Assembly: GCF_905475465.1 (NCBI RefSeq)
Contig: NC_062238.1
Coordinates: 7,792,501-7,856,500 of the forward strand
From: Pieris napi
Lineage: Eukaryota > Arthropoda > Insecta > Lepidoptera > Pieridae
Length of the DNA: 64,000 bases
Direction: 5' to 3'
Below the pieces are notes generated by a model, which was given only the letters and a program-made list of their open reading frames with translations, made no database searches and had not been told where the DNA came from. Positions 1 to 12,915 of this stretch are shown in pieces. The translations under genes and the position numbers were made by a program. Each line of letters begins with the position of its first letter. Positions within the stretch are counted from its first letter, which is position 1.

Positions 1-880
1 ATGAAACACACACATTCTCAATAATTACAACTACTTACGAAAATACTTGAATAAAATTAACACCCTTGTGTAAACATGAGGTATTCGGAGAGTTGCGTGC
101 GAACAAATATTACCTTGATCGATTTCGAGCATGTTAGACAATGCACTAACACAGTTAACATTTTAACTGCATTAGGTTTGCCAATTAGGCGAAATAAATT
201 ACTGAAGTAAGAGTTAACTGAAATGTAGGTCGCTGTGGCTGAGTAAGATTAAACTTTTAAATAGGTCTCGGAAGAACGGTTATGCATTTGCAAAATGGTA
301 AAATTGTCATTCTGGGATTAATTAAATTATTTACTATTAATAATATAATATTGAATAAGGATAACAATTTATTTATAATACAAAATATTTCATTTTCAAA
401 AATCTAAAAAGAAGCACGAAACAAATCCAAATCAAATTTTTAAGATACTATAAAACTACAGTTTTTAATACATTTATTTATAGTTTCCTAATCGTAAAAG
501 AAATGTGGGTCACCGAAGAAAATATAATTCACAAAGAAATTATCCTTCTGAAAGGTAGTCGAAATATCATATAAATTGTGTTATATGTTATATGTGCAAT
601 GTGCTACAATGTGCATGTAGCACATTGCACATATAATATAAAATAAAACTTATAGTAAATATGGTCTTGATGAGTTGTTAAGTTATAATTAAATCTTATG
701 TAAAGTCCTTCGTCCTAAGCCTAGGCGCCTGCGTTTTCGTGTCATAAAATTAGGTCAACCAATTACCACGTTTTCCAAGATCCCTTTAAAAATAACCAAA
801 ATTATCTTGATCATTTTTAACAGATATATTGACGGTGATGTACGTCATATGAATTCTCATATTTATTTAAAATTCTTAAG
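1..880. other. Non-coding, AT-rich left edge
   Basis: No exon or recognisable transposon seen. The only structure is a perfect 20-bp inverted repeat at 589-608 and 616-635 separated by 7 bases, which would fold into a tight hairpin. Confidence 0.5.
589..635. repeat. Perfect 20-bp inverted repeat (hairpin)
   Basis: Left arm 589-608 (TATATGTGCAATGTGCTACA) is exactly reverse-complemented at 616-635, loop 609-615. The arms are too short and the loop too tight for a typical microRNA precursor, so a palindromic end of an unrecognised element or a replication-slippage palindrome is likelier. Confidence 0.8.
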
Positions 881-1115
881 AGCAGTGTTGTCGTAGGTTC
901 GATCCCCGGGTATGCACCAATGGACTTTCTGTCTATGCGCGCAATTAACTCTTGCTCGTACAGTGAAAGAAAACATCGCGAGGATACCGGCATGCCCTGG
1001 ACCTAAAAAGTCGACGACGTGTGTGAGACTCAGAACGCTGTTCACCTATTAGATATCAAAATCCAGATACATAAATGTAAGCGGTTGTAGCGCCACTGGT
1101 TTTGTTTTTTCATAA
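881..1115 (+). mobile_element. tRNA-derived SINE, family A, 5'-truncated copy
   Basis: It contains a B-box-like GGTTCGATCCCCGG followed by the body seen in the copies at 2851 and 3640 (GCACCAATGGACTTTCTGTC, an AACATCGCGAGGA block) and the shared tail TTGTAGCGCCACTGG. The A-box part of the tRNA head is missing. Confidence 0.8.
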
Positions 1116-2534
1116 TCTTTACATTATTCTATCCATTATCAAGTATAATCTTATTCACACAACCAAAACATTCAACTGTTAATAAACGTTGAAATCTCTA
1201 GTTTGTATATTATTGCGTCAACGGTTTCTTTTGTTTTCTACTTCTATTGTTAATTGGTCCATTGACCGAGTTTTTGTGCCGACTGAGATTCGCCACTCCG
1301 CTCAACGACAAAGCCGCGGTTGCGAGAGAGATTCGGATTTAAAATACTATATTCCTATAAAAAATATATAATATCACACTCAGGGCCTTCAGAAGTGGCA
1401 TTAAACGTATGACCAAAGGAAATTTGCTAATGACCATATTTGGTCTTCAATATACGTCTTTGACCTAACAGTCAAATTTGACCGTACCGATTCAGTCCTT
1501 CACAACACGTAATAGGCGAAGAATTAAGTACCAATCTAGTAGCATTAAAAAACAATTCCGTAGACCAAACAGGTGAACATATCACATTATGTGCGTAATA
1601 AATAAAATAAATTGATTTTTCGTGAAAGAGTCTTATCTATCATATATAGACTTCCGTGTTTACAAATGTATAATGGAGAAATAATTTTGTATGTAAATAC
1701 GTTTAATATAAGTGATAAATGATTTTCTGAGCTGTTAATACGTGATCCATTGTCCTGGTGTCATCTGGGTTTTGTATGATGTCACTATATTTCAACTTGC
1801 ACGTGATAAATCGTGTTATATAATATTTCAAACTATAATATAAAATCGATTGGTTGTGGAATACATATATACAGTGGAGACAGGATAGCGATTTTAAATT
1901 GCATTTGCCCTTTGACTTATAAGATGTTGTGACGATCTACACATTTTGTCGTGATCTAGCACGTCAAAGCATAAGAAGCAAGTACTAAATGTAATAATAT
2001 GAAATATTGATTCTACTTTCAGAACGTGACACAGACTAAATATCTTTTCATGATCTGTCAAAAATTTTCATTTTAATTCACAATTTGTCTATTCTCAATG
2101 ATTTCAAATCGAGTCCCACTCCAAAAATTCTTTAAAAAAATGAAATCGAGTCTATTGGCACACGGACCTCAATTTCAACTATAAAAAATGATAAATTAAT
2201 GAAAGTTTTACCAGGAAAAATATCAACGGATCACTGTTCAAACATAACCCTAACCGGAGGGTGTGATCTGTAACCAGGGCTTCTCCATTACCGATCGTGG
2301 GAAACACACTAAATTATTAACAAAAATATTTACCGACTGCCTACTTAAAAGATTTGACCACTTGTTTGCGCTGACAGTTTACCGCGTACAACCAATACGT
2401 ATATTTTTCAAAGTTTATGGGAAACTGTGACGGCAAATAAACAGAAGGAGATTCATTTTTATTTCAAATATTCGTAGTCAATATGAATTAATTTAGTATT
2501 GTCTTTTATTGACATAACTTTCACACATTTGATA
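1116..2534. other. Non-coding stretch, nothing recognised
   Basis: AT-rich sequence without a defensible exon, RNA gene or complete element. Short open frames here lack coding character. Confidence 0.45.
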
Positions 2535-2797
2535 ATAAAACAATTTTTTACCGGATTTAAGTTATGTATTTACAATTATTTTTCATAATTTTAACCGACG
2601 TTTCGCGTGCTTTACAGCGTGCGTGGTCACTACTACCAGTAATCGTAGTCGATACCAACTCCGGGGAAACAAATTCAGATAATGCAACTTTTTCTACAGC
2701 TGTGACACTTTTTGACATTCAACACCTTTTGTCTTCAGTCACACAATGAAAAACAATTGTAAATACATAACTTAAATCCGGTAAAAAATTGTTTTAT
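2535..2797. mobile_element. Foldback MITE with 43-bp perfect terminal inverted repeats
   Basis: Positions 2535-2577 are exactly reverse-complemented at 2755-2797 (43 bp, containing ACCGGATTTAAGTTATG). The interior carries a GC-rich 36-bp core at 2595-2630 that recurs exactly, in opposite orientation, in the related element at 14877-15052. No transposase is encoded. I could not fix a target-site duplication. Confidence 0.85.
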
Positions 2798-2850
2798 GTA
2801 TTAATTTATTTTAATCGATACGATTTAATATATAGTAATTTAGGATATTT

Positions 2851-3120
2851 GAGAGAGCCGTGTTGGCCTAATGGCTTCAGCGTGCCACTCTCATCCCTGA
2901 GGTCGTAGGTTTGATCCCCGGCTCTGCAGCGATGGACTTTCTTCCTACGTGCGTATTTAACATTCGCTCGAAAGGTGAATAAAAACATCGCGAGGAAACC
3001 GCTCTTAGACTTAGACATCTGTCATAGGGTGGAAATTAAGTTGGTAGTTAGGTAATTAAGTGTTTTAAATTAACAAATGATTTAAAAACATTGTAGCGCC
3101 AGTGATTTATTTATTTTTAC
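2851..3120 (+). mobile_element. tRNA-derived SINE, family A
   Basis: A tRNA-like head (TGGCCTAATGGCTTCAGCGT as A-box region, GTTTGATCCCCGGC as B-box region) is followed by the family body and ends in the GTAGCGCCAGTGATTTATTT tail. The body is internally shortened compared with the 3640 copy. Confidence 0.85.
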
Positions 3121-3639
3121 GAGATTAGGAAATTAATTTGTTTTTATTTTATTTTAACAGTGTCAGATTTGGACTTCTAGACTATTTGGCGTACACACAC
3201 TTTCATTAAAACTTAAACAGATGTTTGTGACGTTTTTTAGTCGTTAAGCTATGTGTTTATATAATTGTTTTAAGTTGTTACGAAGAACAAAAGACCGTGA
3301 TGATTGCTAACGGTGTTAAATAGCGAACCACTCAATTACCTCACTTAATGCCTTTGATCCTACCGCTTACAAATTAGCAACTAGCTTATTCATAAAAAAC
3401 TGAAAAACACGAAATTCGCAACAAGACGTATGAATTTGCAATATTCCAATGCACAAATATTTTTTGCTGTATGAATGTGTAGAAATGATACGCTGCTTTT
3501 TATCAAGGTCCTATTTAATTCTTTCACCTGTTACACTAAAACAATAGTACGCAATAATTATGTTCTTGGTTTAATATACCTCAAATAAGTATCAAGAATT
3601 TCAGGTAGAATAATCCTATGTAACCTCTGATTCTTTCAG
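3121..3639. other. Non-coding stretch, nothing recognised
   Basis: AT-rich spacer between two SINE copies; no exon, RNA gene or element ends seen. Confidence 0.45.
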
Positions 3640-3950
3640 TGAGCAGTGTTAGCATAGTGCCTTCAGCGTGCGACTCTCATCCCTGAGGTCGTAGGTTGGA
3701 TTCCCGGCCATGCACCAATGGACTTTCTGTCTATATGCGCGTTTAACATTCGCTCGAACGGTGGGAGGGAGACATCGTGAAGAAACCGGCTTGCCCTAAG
3801 GCAACCCAAAAATCCGACGGCGTGTTTCAGTCACTGGAGACTCATCACCTACTTGCCTATTCAATTGACAAATGATCATGAAACAGATACAGAAATCTGA
3901 GGCCTAAACCTAAAAAGCTTGTAGCACCACTGATTTATTTTATTTTAACC
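3640..3950 (+). mobile_element. tRNA-derived SINE, family A, near full length
   Basis: This is the longest copy: a tRNA-like head with degenerate A and B boxes, the conserved GCACCAATGGACTTTCTGTC block, a central GACGGCGTGTTTCAG block, an AATGATCATGAAACAGATAC block and the GTAGCACCACTGATTTATTT tail. Same family as the copies at 881, 2851, 39089 and 60205. Confidence 0.88.
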
Positions 3951-5250
3951 TTGGTTTTTATGCTAAAAATTGAACTTGTTGCCAACATATTACTCATATA
4001 CCTGGCGCCTGTGATAATGAGTATAATAACGAAACAAGAAGGCAAAATTATAGCAATATTGGTAATAAACAGTAAGATTAGTGCAATACGCTTGCGTAAC
4101 CACGGCACGATCGTGATTCTCAGACTTAAATTAGAATCTGATCGGTATCTAATATAATCTATAAATAATTTACACGTAGTAAACAATCGCTGAATAATGA
4201 TGGTCTCGGCGGCCAAGCCCTAAATAAAGGTCAGGATTACTAATAAGTAATAACATTGTATAGTGATAAATGTATGAGCTATGTCATCGTGTGTTGCTTA
4301 GGGTTGCTCGAATAGTGTTGTGCATCGGTCTTATTTGTAACCGCAAATAGTTTTAGAATGTTTTGTCACGTTTATTTACATTGAGAAGATAAGGACAAAA
4401 GATTCAATAGCTATTTGTAGCTGAACTCACAAGTGACAAAGAATACGCTTTACAATCTTAGATTTAATGTAATATTTTTGAGGAAAATCACGAAATTACC
4501 TTCTTTTTAATGTGAATTTAAAACATGGAATGGAAAAAACATCGTTACCATGTACCAGAAACAGTTGTCATGGTAACGATGCTTTTTCCATGTAAATTAT
4601 GGTAACTATGGTAACGGTATTTTCTTCAGTCAGGGTATCAAAAAGACCGTCCATGATTATTGGAGCATCCAAAAAGAGTGCTCCAATAATTCTTGTTTGA
4701 TACTAAATAGATGTTGTATTTTGAAAAAAATATCAAATTACGTCTATTACTCATGACTTTAAATTGTGAGGATACGGCACGCGGCGTAACTATGACAACG
4801 AGCAATCATACAATCAATCAATTGATTCAGCCAGGACACCGCATGATTGCCTCATTATTCAATAACCAGTGGCGCCGTCGAATACCTTGAATCCATAACA
4901 TAATTCAATTAGAACATTCTCCTATTCATATTTGATATTCTTAATTTCAGCTGTACAGCCTTAATTCACATAATCTTGACAGAACTTTCATTCATGCTCT
5001 TCATAGAAAAGTCTAATCTAGGTATATAATGAATCGCAAAATATGTTGCTAAGCCGGCTGGACCAATTCGAGTAATTTTATTTTGTTTTATTCCTTGATA
5101 ACTCAGAGGAAGTTTTAGAATATTGGAACAATAATGTTATTTAGTACTTAGTTTTTTATTCTGGAAAACCGAACAGTCTCTATAGGGTAGCATAGCAAAA
5201 TGTTCCATATGTTGGTTACTATTAAAAAGGTAGGCTAAGTAAAAAATCAT
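3951..5250. other. Non-coding stretch with two small foldbacks
   Basis: No exon is supported; the roughly 70-90 aa frames here overlap each other on opposite strands and look like chance. Two hairpins stand out: one around 4530-4592, whose arms read TGGAAAAA..ATCGTTACCATG and the reverse complement, and one at 4659-4693 with 12-bp arms ATTATTGGAGCA. Confidence 0.5.
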
Positions 5251-5251
5251 A

Positions 5252-5456
5252 TTAAAAGCGTCTACACACGGTACGTCTACTAAAATCAGAGGCAGACTTC
5301 TGGGAAGTGGTGTGGAGCACCCTTAATCGCTTCCTAGATCGCCTCGTGTGTAGGCAAATCGTACCCTAATGAGATTCGAACTACGAGCCGATTTCATCCC
5401 CACCACCATTGTCCCGATATCGCCACTGATTATAGGGCCGTGTGTAGACGCTTTAA
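5252..5456. mobile_element. Small TIR element (MITE)
   Basis: Both ends carry AAGCGTCTACACACGG in inverted orientation (left end near 5256, right end near 5452), flanked by TTAA-like bases on each side. That resembles a piggyBac-type insertion but the ends do not align perfectly, so superfamily is uncertain. About 200 bp, no coding capacity. Confidence 0.7.
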
Positions 5457-7501
5457 GGCGAAACGAAGTGCGCGGGAGCAGCTAGTTCCTAATAGAAATA
5501 TTGTTGTCTAATCATTATATTATGTTAGTCACAAAAATAAATTTGTAATGTTATGTTACCAATCTAATAACGCCGAAGAGATTGTTTCTTTGGTTAAACG
5601 CGCTAATTTGCTCGGCTCAAATTGAAACATAATCTTTGTGTTGGATAGTCCAACCGAGCAAGGCTTTATATACCTAACATGACTTTATGATCAGCGCTTT
5701 GAGAGAGCTTGCTTTACACTGAATTTATTTAGGATACTTACGGGTCGGGTTCATAATCTGGATAATATAATGGAGAGACTAGGGGTACCAAGTGCACCAA
5801 GCTAGAACCTTGGGCGGAAGACTCAACTTTTGGATGTACCGCGCGCACACTTCAACTTGGTTAGCAAGGCGCCACTCATGCGAGCCATACAATAAATAAG
5901 ATGTCTATAGATGTAGACCTATTTGTTTGTACACTGGCTGAGTTCACAAGAGTTGCTTGCTATATTATTAGTTATAAGATCTAGATATATACTTTTTAAT
6001 TGTAGTATTATCGGTGTAGGTAGTATTGTTTAGTTACATCGCATTACTAGTAACTGTTAAGATATAATAATAATGTGGAACTAAATTAATAAAAAAATTG
6101 CGACAATTAATAGGAAAACACATAATTAAAGATTATGATAAATAATGTGCCGCTACAACCGTGCATGGATCTTGGCGATAGATTGCATTCATACTTTTGA
6201 TTATTTCATAGACAACTAGGAGATCAGTATTCTGTCTCATACATGTCGTTGATTTTGGATTTGAGACCAACGTATGACTTCAGGTATGAGACGCTGAAGC
6301 CACTAGGTCAACACTGCTTTTATTTCTGACATTCATGTATGATAAAAACATCGTCATTTTAAATTTAATAATAATATAACTGTATTTTATTCCATAAAAA
6401 TACAGATACGACACAAGACATTAACAGTAAGTAATTAAAAACAAACATTGTAAAGTTGGATTCTGTCAATTATAAAAGATAAATCATATTATGTACTGTT
6501 ACAAAGCTTAGGTACAATATATAGTATAAAAAGTGGTTGCTTTATTTGTTAGGTTCACGTCCTTTACACGTACGTGTATATTTTCATAGTGCTGGTATTA
6601 AAAGTGAAAGAAATATTTTATATGTTCTATCAAAGCGTCCAGTTGCCAAAGGAAGACAAGATTAATTTTAACGCTGCGGTGATGGATATATCCTTGTTAA
6701 AAGTATTTCTTAAAAATTATTCTTAGCCCAAACAAAGTTATGGAAGTCTACAACGGAAACGGTGACAAAAATATATTGTTCTTAATTTTCACTTGATGAA
6801 TATTTAAAAGTAGGGATTACTGGACCTAATTACTGAGAAAAAAGTCATTTTTCTTTTTAACATATGTTTGGTGAGAATTATTAAACGTGGATTAAAGTTT
6901 TATTTCCATACAAATAAAATGTTAACAAATACCTACTATTACTAACTATAGTCCATGTTTTATAATAAGGCCGTTTAACCTTATCTCATACAGACGTACT
7001 CATACGTACCTATCCATCATAATAGTAATAGAACAATCTAATTAAATCTTATAGGATTAAGTTATTAAAAGTTCTTAATAAATAATTGTACAATGCATTG
7101 AACTACTACATCGGATTAGTGCAAACGCGTAGATAATATATATATATATATATATAGTAGATGCCAAACTCACTTTTACATTGAACAAATGAAAGCACGG
7201 TGCAATCAAATCACAATTTATATGTTTTAAATTCGTTATGAATAATAATGTGGCACTACAACCCTCGGTTCTTCGGTTCAGATTGCACCTGGATCTTCTT
7301 CTTTTATAGAATCTTCTTCTTCTAGCATACATACTTATGCTTACCACAGTTGGTTTTAGTGTCTAAGATTTGCCGGTTACCATCTTTGCCTTTACATATA
7401 TAGGCTAGCGTAAATTGCAAAATAAAACAAATTGCACGTCGTATTGACAACCTGTATTTATATTTTTATGAAAATGGTTAAAAGAAAAATCCACAGCACA
7501 G

Positions 7502-7764
7502 GGGCCATCCAAGTATTACGTAGGCAGATTTACTGCAATTTATCCCCCCCCCCCTGCCTCTTGTCAGCAAAAGTAAGCAAAGCTCTCAAAAATAATAGTA
7601 GGTACATAAACGTATTAGTTTTTTGTAGGAATCCTCGAAAATTCATGTCGTTTTCAAGCATAGACAATTTGTGGGTAGTATGTGTAAAAAAGTAAATAAT
7701 TACTGTTGACATAATCACCAAATAAGAAAATCAAAGACCCCCTTACTCTATAGTGATCGGCCCC
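7502..7764. mobile_element. Decayed MITE related to the 61661 element
   Basis: It starts GGGGCCATCCAAGTATTACG, has a poly-C interior like the element at 61661-62176 and stops at an inverted GGCCCC. The right inverted repeat is badly eroded and no target duplication is visible. Confidence 0.5.
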
Positions 7765-7806
7765 GCAGTAAGAATTCGAACACACAATCTCTGGGTTGAG
7801 AGTCGC
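7745..7806 (-). repeat. tRNA-like SINE head fragment
   Basis: On the minus strand it reads like a degraded tRNA-derived head: CCTAGCAGCTTGCGACTCTC followed by GTGTGTTCGAATTC (B-box-like). There is no body or tail and no intact cloverleaf. Confidence 0.5.
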
Positions 7807-8483
7807 AAGCTGCTAGGACATTACGACAAATTTAGTTTATAAGTAATTTACTTTGAAATTGTATTTGATCGTAGCACGGTTTATCAAATGAAATGGTGAC
7901 GTGATTAAGATGGACGGTGCGTCATTCCGTTGAATTCACTTGCTTCATGACTTATACATGTGTTGGGGCCCAGTCATTTAGTGGACATCCGAAGCATTTC
8001 CTCATTGCAGCACGCGCCTGCGCCCGCGCCGTGTAAGGAATGCTTTCTTTTCTTACCACTTGCAATATTAATGAGTTCTCGACTTATAATAGCTTATTAT
8101 ACTTCGTTACGACTTTTATGAAACATTGTTGCTTGTCGATGCGTGCGTTAAATTTGATTTTCTTATTCAAAAACGAAATCAGTTTAATTTTTAAATTTAA
8201 ATTTCGTCTCTGTCTATCAATTTATGCTGTGGTAAAATGAGACAGACTACCTCTGTTATAACAGTGCAATTAGACTTATTTTTTTTATTTGGGTAATTTT
8301 TTAATAATTGTAAAAAATGGTTTTAGTTTCAGATTGATTCAGACTCCATTAAGAAGATCAACATTATGATTATGAACAAATTAACGCTCATTATATAAAA
8401 GTAGACGGTAGTTAAGACCTATCAAAAGATATACTTTCACTCATACAATATTTCGTATTCGCGCGTGATTCTAAATATTTTTA

Positions 8484-9029
8484 TTGAAGTGAAACTTCTT
8501 TATCGGGGTTGGAAAAAAATTGAGTGTAACATTTTTTCGTTACGCGTCACATTTTTCCGTTACGCGCCATCTTTTGAAGTGAAACTTCTTTATCGACGTA
8601 TGGGAGAAATTTTGTAGCAGGTTACGCGCCATGTTGCTTTTTGAAGTCAAACTTCTTTATCGGGGTTGGAAAAAAATTTACACACATTTGTCACATTTTT
8701 CGGTTACGCGCCATCTTTTTCTTGTCCCTACCACGGTTGATCCGAAGAGATTCGAAGCCATTAGTAACAAAAATATATAATAACGATAACAATGATAGTA
8801 ATACTAATAATTCTATTACAATTAATGAAATTCTGTAATAATCTTAGTACTACATAGTAGTACAGTAATAAGTTAAAATGAAATATGTAATTGAATTTGT
8901 ATTCATGTCTATGATAATAAAAGCCTTTTGTTAAACTTTATCTAATTTAACTTTATTTAACCAATTTCTGTAAAGTTGCATATAGTAGATCATTTTTCGA
9001 AAAATAAGGTCATAAAGAAGTTTCACTTA
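8484..9029. repeat. Repeat cluster: three direct units plus an inverted one
   Basis: Units beginning TTGAAGTGAAACTTCTTTAT (or one change from it) start at 8484, 8574 and 8641, and each ends with a GTTACGCG(C/T)CA block. The same 5' motif recurs inverted at 9011-9029. This looks like a foldback element whose left end has been multiplied. No protein is encoded. Confidence 0.7.
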
Positions 9030-12000
9030 CGTGTGTACACCTAGTACACGCACACATTTTTTTTCGACGATATTGGACTATGGAAAGTTTAAATCGTCTA
9101 GTTGCGAATCTTGTGACGCAGCCGTTTATAAGTGGTTAACATTAGCGTAGGCGAGTAATATCTCTCATTACCCTCATCCTGTCTCCAATTTCCGACTCCT
9201 ACGATCTAACACTGACCCATATTCCAACACATAATCAGGTCGACGGTCAATTTCGCATCGAACAATGTTAACTAGATCGTCAATTGTTACTGCGAACCAA
9301 GTTCAATAGAGTCTTCTAATATTAAGCCAGAAAACCAATAATCCGTATTCCGGACGATGTAACATCATCGCTAAATACAGGGCAGCTTTTTGTGACACGT
9401 CGCATTGAGTTTTTTGCGCTTTCGGAAGCAGGTAGAGATCCTAGATCCGGGTTCTCTTTTGTTATGCCATTGTTGATTTCAAAATGTTTACAAATTGCAA
9501 TTTTGGAAGCAATAACTGTCGGAATAAATCAGCTGCGTTATGCGGCCAATTGATGCCCAACTCGCGTACAGTATTTGTGTACACAATTCAGTACGAGTAC
9601 GTATTGAAAAGCATTTATTAGCTGTTTGATTAATAGATTTAAACAAGAAACGCTTTGCAAATAGTACTTGCTCTATTAATAAAATAACGACCTTTGAAGA
9701 TTTTACCTTCTTTGATATGTCGATAAGTAAGGAAACACATATTTCAAGTAACTGTCCCTTGAAGATTTATTAGTGGCGCCATTTTATTAAAATACAATCG
9801 TACCTTAAATGAACCATATTCCAGGGTGCTAATCTGTGTACTCAGTGCCAAAATTTAAGCATGAAAGTTTAATACTCTATAAAAAAGAATTCATTAAAAA
9901 AATAAGTTTTTAAGTCTTAACTTAAAATTACAATAAAATCCAGGTTGTTTGAATTCAGAACGATCGCAGTTAATGTATTTCGTCTGTGGTTAGCAAGCTT
10001 GTTGACAATTAATCCTTCAACCGTGACAGCAGAGCAGTGACCAGAGAATCCCGGTGGCATGTGGTGGAACTAACAAACCGATTACGGTATTTTACTCTAC
10101 GGACAGCACGCACTACGCAATTTTATGCAGATTTCGTTGTAACTGTCCGGTCACAGTAACAGACCATAACGCAAACGAAACTGCATTTTGCAACAATTTG
10201 AATAATTTATATTGTCTTTAAACGAGAAACCTAGAAATAAAACTTGTTTGACGAATGTTATTAGTTGTTCGGATAACCTGCAGTTGAGTTTCATCATCGA
10301 ACTTCGGGGTGATACGAGAGGAAATTCGTATTCTGCATTCGTTCAGCAGTCCGTCGTTCCACAACTGAGCATTTTTTAAGACAGTTTTACCGCGCACCAC
10401 CACTGAGGAACCAGCTACCATTGAAGTATTTCCTAACCAATTCGACATAGGGTCATAGAAGAAAAGAGCGTACCGATTCTTAAAAGTCCGGAAACGCACT
10501 AGCGCCCATGGACACTCAAAGCCCTCTGGCATTGAGTGTCCATGGGCTTACTTAACACCAGAAGAGCCTTCTACCCGGTTCCCCCTTGTACTATAAAAAT
10601 AAATGACAAAGTTAACTTTAAGATGTCGATCATGCGTAAATCACATAATTATTTCACATAGAAAGAAATTAGTGCACAGCCATGGTTGAAACGCATGAAG
10701 GTTGAGAATGGCAAGCCACTTAGTTAAAACTGTTCATATAGTAACAATACAATATTGTAATAAACTTTCATGTGCATATAAATCCCGTGAGACAATTCAG
10801 AAGCGATTTTTCATTATGATAATTAAGTTTATTGACCTCCGTAACTGTTCTGCATTTTATAACAAATTTTACGTATATGCTTTAATTATTTTTGATGAAA
10901 TTACAATGGTAATGATTTACCACTTCATGAATTTTTAATTAGGTTTATCATAATCGTAGCGTGAGAATCCTAACCGTATATATGAAGTTTAGGAAAATAC
11001 TTGAAATTATGAAACGTTATTACCACCAGAAATACTTGAAATTATGAAACGTTATAACGTACCAATTGAAATTGGACAGATAAAACGTTCCAGATTGCTT
11101 ATATTTTTCGTTATTTTAATGCATATTTGGTCTTTTCTATATAAATCTGTTATATTTGGGATAGGTTAGTACAGAAACCTGAAAAATCAATTTAGACAAA
11201 TGAAACAAATGCAAAAATGTGCCTGCCATTTAATTAAATACTTTAAATATTACTCTAAATAAATTTGTTTTTATGTCATAATTTATGTGAAAAATCAACA
11301 AAAAAGTAAATTAGCAAATTAAATACTAATTTTATATAGCAATTAGCTTTAATTATGGCGGCTGTGTGAAAAAGAATAAAAAACAAAGTGCTAATATTGC
11401 AAAAAATATAACGAGGTGGTCATCGCTCATCGTTATGGGATTTCGACTCTTTAATATTTGCTTTGCGGCACGTTCCTACAGGTTATAAATAATCTATACA
11501 TATAATACAAATGACTTAGAAGATGTTTTGGAAGACGTATGTATGTTTATAAAACTATAGACCCGACTTATAGTGTTTTTAATATAATGTTAACTCAATT
11601 GTGTCTAATTAGCGGAGAAAAATCATTTAGAAATATTATATCAAATTAATAAGAAAGTTTATCCACTACGTAGCTTAATCACGAACATTTTCAGGTTTGA
11701 AGATCAATTGTCAAAAAGAAATTTCACATATAAATTGCCTATAACATTTCTATTAGAAAATATAGTATAGGTAAATTTCAGTTTAAGTTTAATACAAAAT
11801 TAGTATTCGAGTGCAGTCGGGGCGGATCGCAACTCGAAATCCAAAATAAATTATAAAATGGATGAAAAACCCCAGTTAACTTGTCGGCGATCACTAAATA
11901 TAATGTTTGATCGTACCTTAATGACAAAGCGCGGAATGGAACCACCTTTTGTGTTAAGCCGACTGACATTACGACTTTAATTCACCAAATTAGCTTTTAT

Positions 12001-12726
12001 TTATGATAACACAAGGTTGATTTTATCATAGAAGGTCCACCACAGACATCTACTAAGGAGGTCTCCATAATTGAGCAATCATCTACTCTAGCTCTTTGTG
12101 GTGAACAATGCATTGGAGTTAAATGAAATTTATTATTTGTTTTCCTTATCTTGGGACCAGTTAGATGCCTTGTTTCATAATCACTCCGATACAATATTTG
12201 TTAACTTGTATATAATGACAAAAATAAATTATAACGGAAGCATAAAAATGCATTTAAATGCTCTTTTGTTTCGTTCAATAGTTCATGACATTCTGCACCC
12301 GACGATTTGGAGAACGTAAATTAGTTGAAGTTCTAAACCATAATACTACTATTTTCTTTTAATATATGTACATTAAAAATGAATCTCATTTACCCAAGAG
12401 AAGAAGCTACAAGGGCGGTCATTGTAGCTTTAAAAGAAGAAAGAAGATTGAAAGATCATACTGTAGATCTTTCAATCTTAAAGAGTAAGGTCCATACAAT
12501 CTACACTACGCCTCAGAAAAGTATAGAAAAAACTCATTAATAAAAAACAATCTATCTAAAAATTTAATTCACATAGTATGTTAAAATACAAAAACAAAAG
12601 CCAATTAGGTAAGATTTATTACATAATTATAACGTTTAATTGTTTTTATTATTTTAATGTCACGTATTTAAGTTAAATAATTCTATTCGTAGGTACAACG
12701 CTTGATTTGGGGACTGGTTGTAAATG
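9030..12726. other. Non-coding stretch with minor repeats
   Basis: No supported exon. It contains the dispersed repeat at 10485-10600 and a 26-bp direct repeat (10995-11020 and 11033-11058, unit starting AAATACTTGAAATTATGAAA, spacing 38). The minus-strand open frame 10218-10532 overlaps the dispersed repeat and I do not accept it as a gene. Confidence 0.45.
10485..10600 (+). repeat. Dispersed repeat D with a 16-bp inverted microduplication
   Basis: The core CCCTCTGGCATTGAG..GTCCATGGGC and the tail resembling CAGGTGAGCCTCCTGCCCG are shared with copies at 50697 and 59862. This copy has an extra GCCCATGGACACTCAA upstream (10503-10518), the reverse complement of 10532-10547, so it can form a hairpin. 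The 59862 copy lacks it. Confidence 0.7.
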
Positions 12727-12915
12727 TAAATATTTATTTATTTTATTTATTTATTTATTTACACTTCGTTGCAATAAAAATAAAAGAAACACAAATAACA
12801 CAATACATAAAAATTATAAGGGATGCAACGGGCGGCCTTATTTCTAATAAGCGATCTCTTTCAGGCAACCCTAGTTAAAGAGAAAAACTAAAAAAAGAAA
12901 CATGTTGAGTGCGGG
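12727..12915 (-). mobile_element. 3' tail of a non-LTR retrotransposon, copy 1
   Basis: Read on the minus strand it contains TTGCCTGAAAGAGATCGCTT, then a small hairpin around ATCGC..TAT, then GGCCGCCCGTTGCATCCCTT and a tail of TAAATAAATAAA. Two further copies are at 14672 and 23843. This layout is typical of jockey-like LINE 3' ends in Lepidoptera. Confidence 0.72.

Larger units (their letters stand above)
5457..8483. other. Non-coding stretch with repeat fragments
   Basis: No exon recognised. Contents: a minus-strand SINE family A head fragment near 6282-6320 (CTGAAGCCACTAGGTCAACA), an (AT)n microsatellite at about 7134-7155, a poly-C run near 7545-7556, and the fragments listed separately at 7502 and 7745. 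Confidence 0.5.

Noticed and set aside
3935..4216. 93-aa and 68-aa frames on opposite strands
   Set aside because: They mirror each other in AT-rich sequence; hydrophobicity comes from base composition.
8484..8740. CRISPR-like array
   Set aside because: Units are long, unevenly spaced and also occur inverted, and the genome is eukaryotic; a foldback-type repeat explains it.
10218..10532. 104-aa minus-strand frame
   Set aside because: Its N-terminus is dispersed repeat D and the remainder resembles no family I know; no splice or start context supports it.
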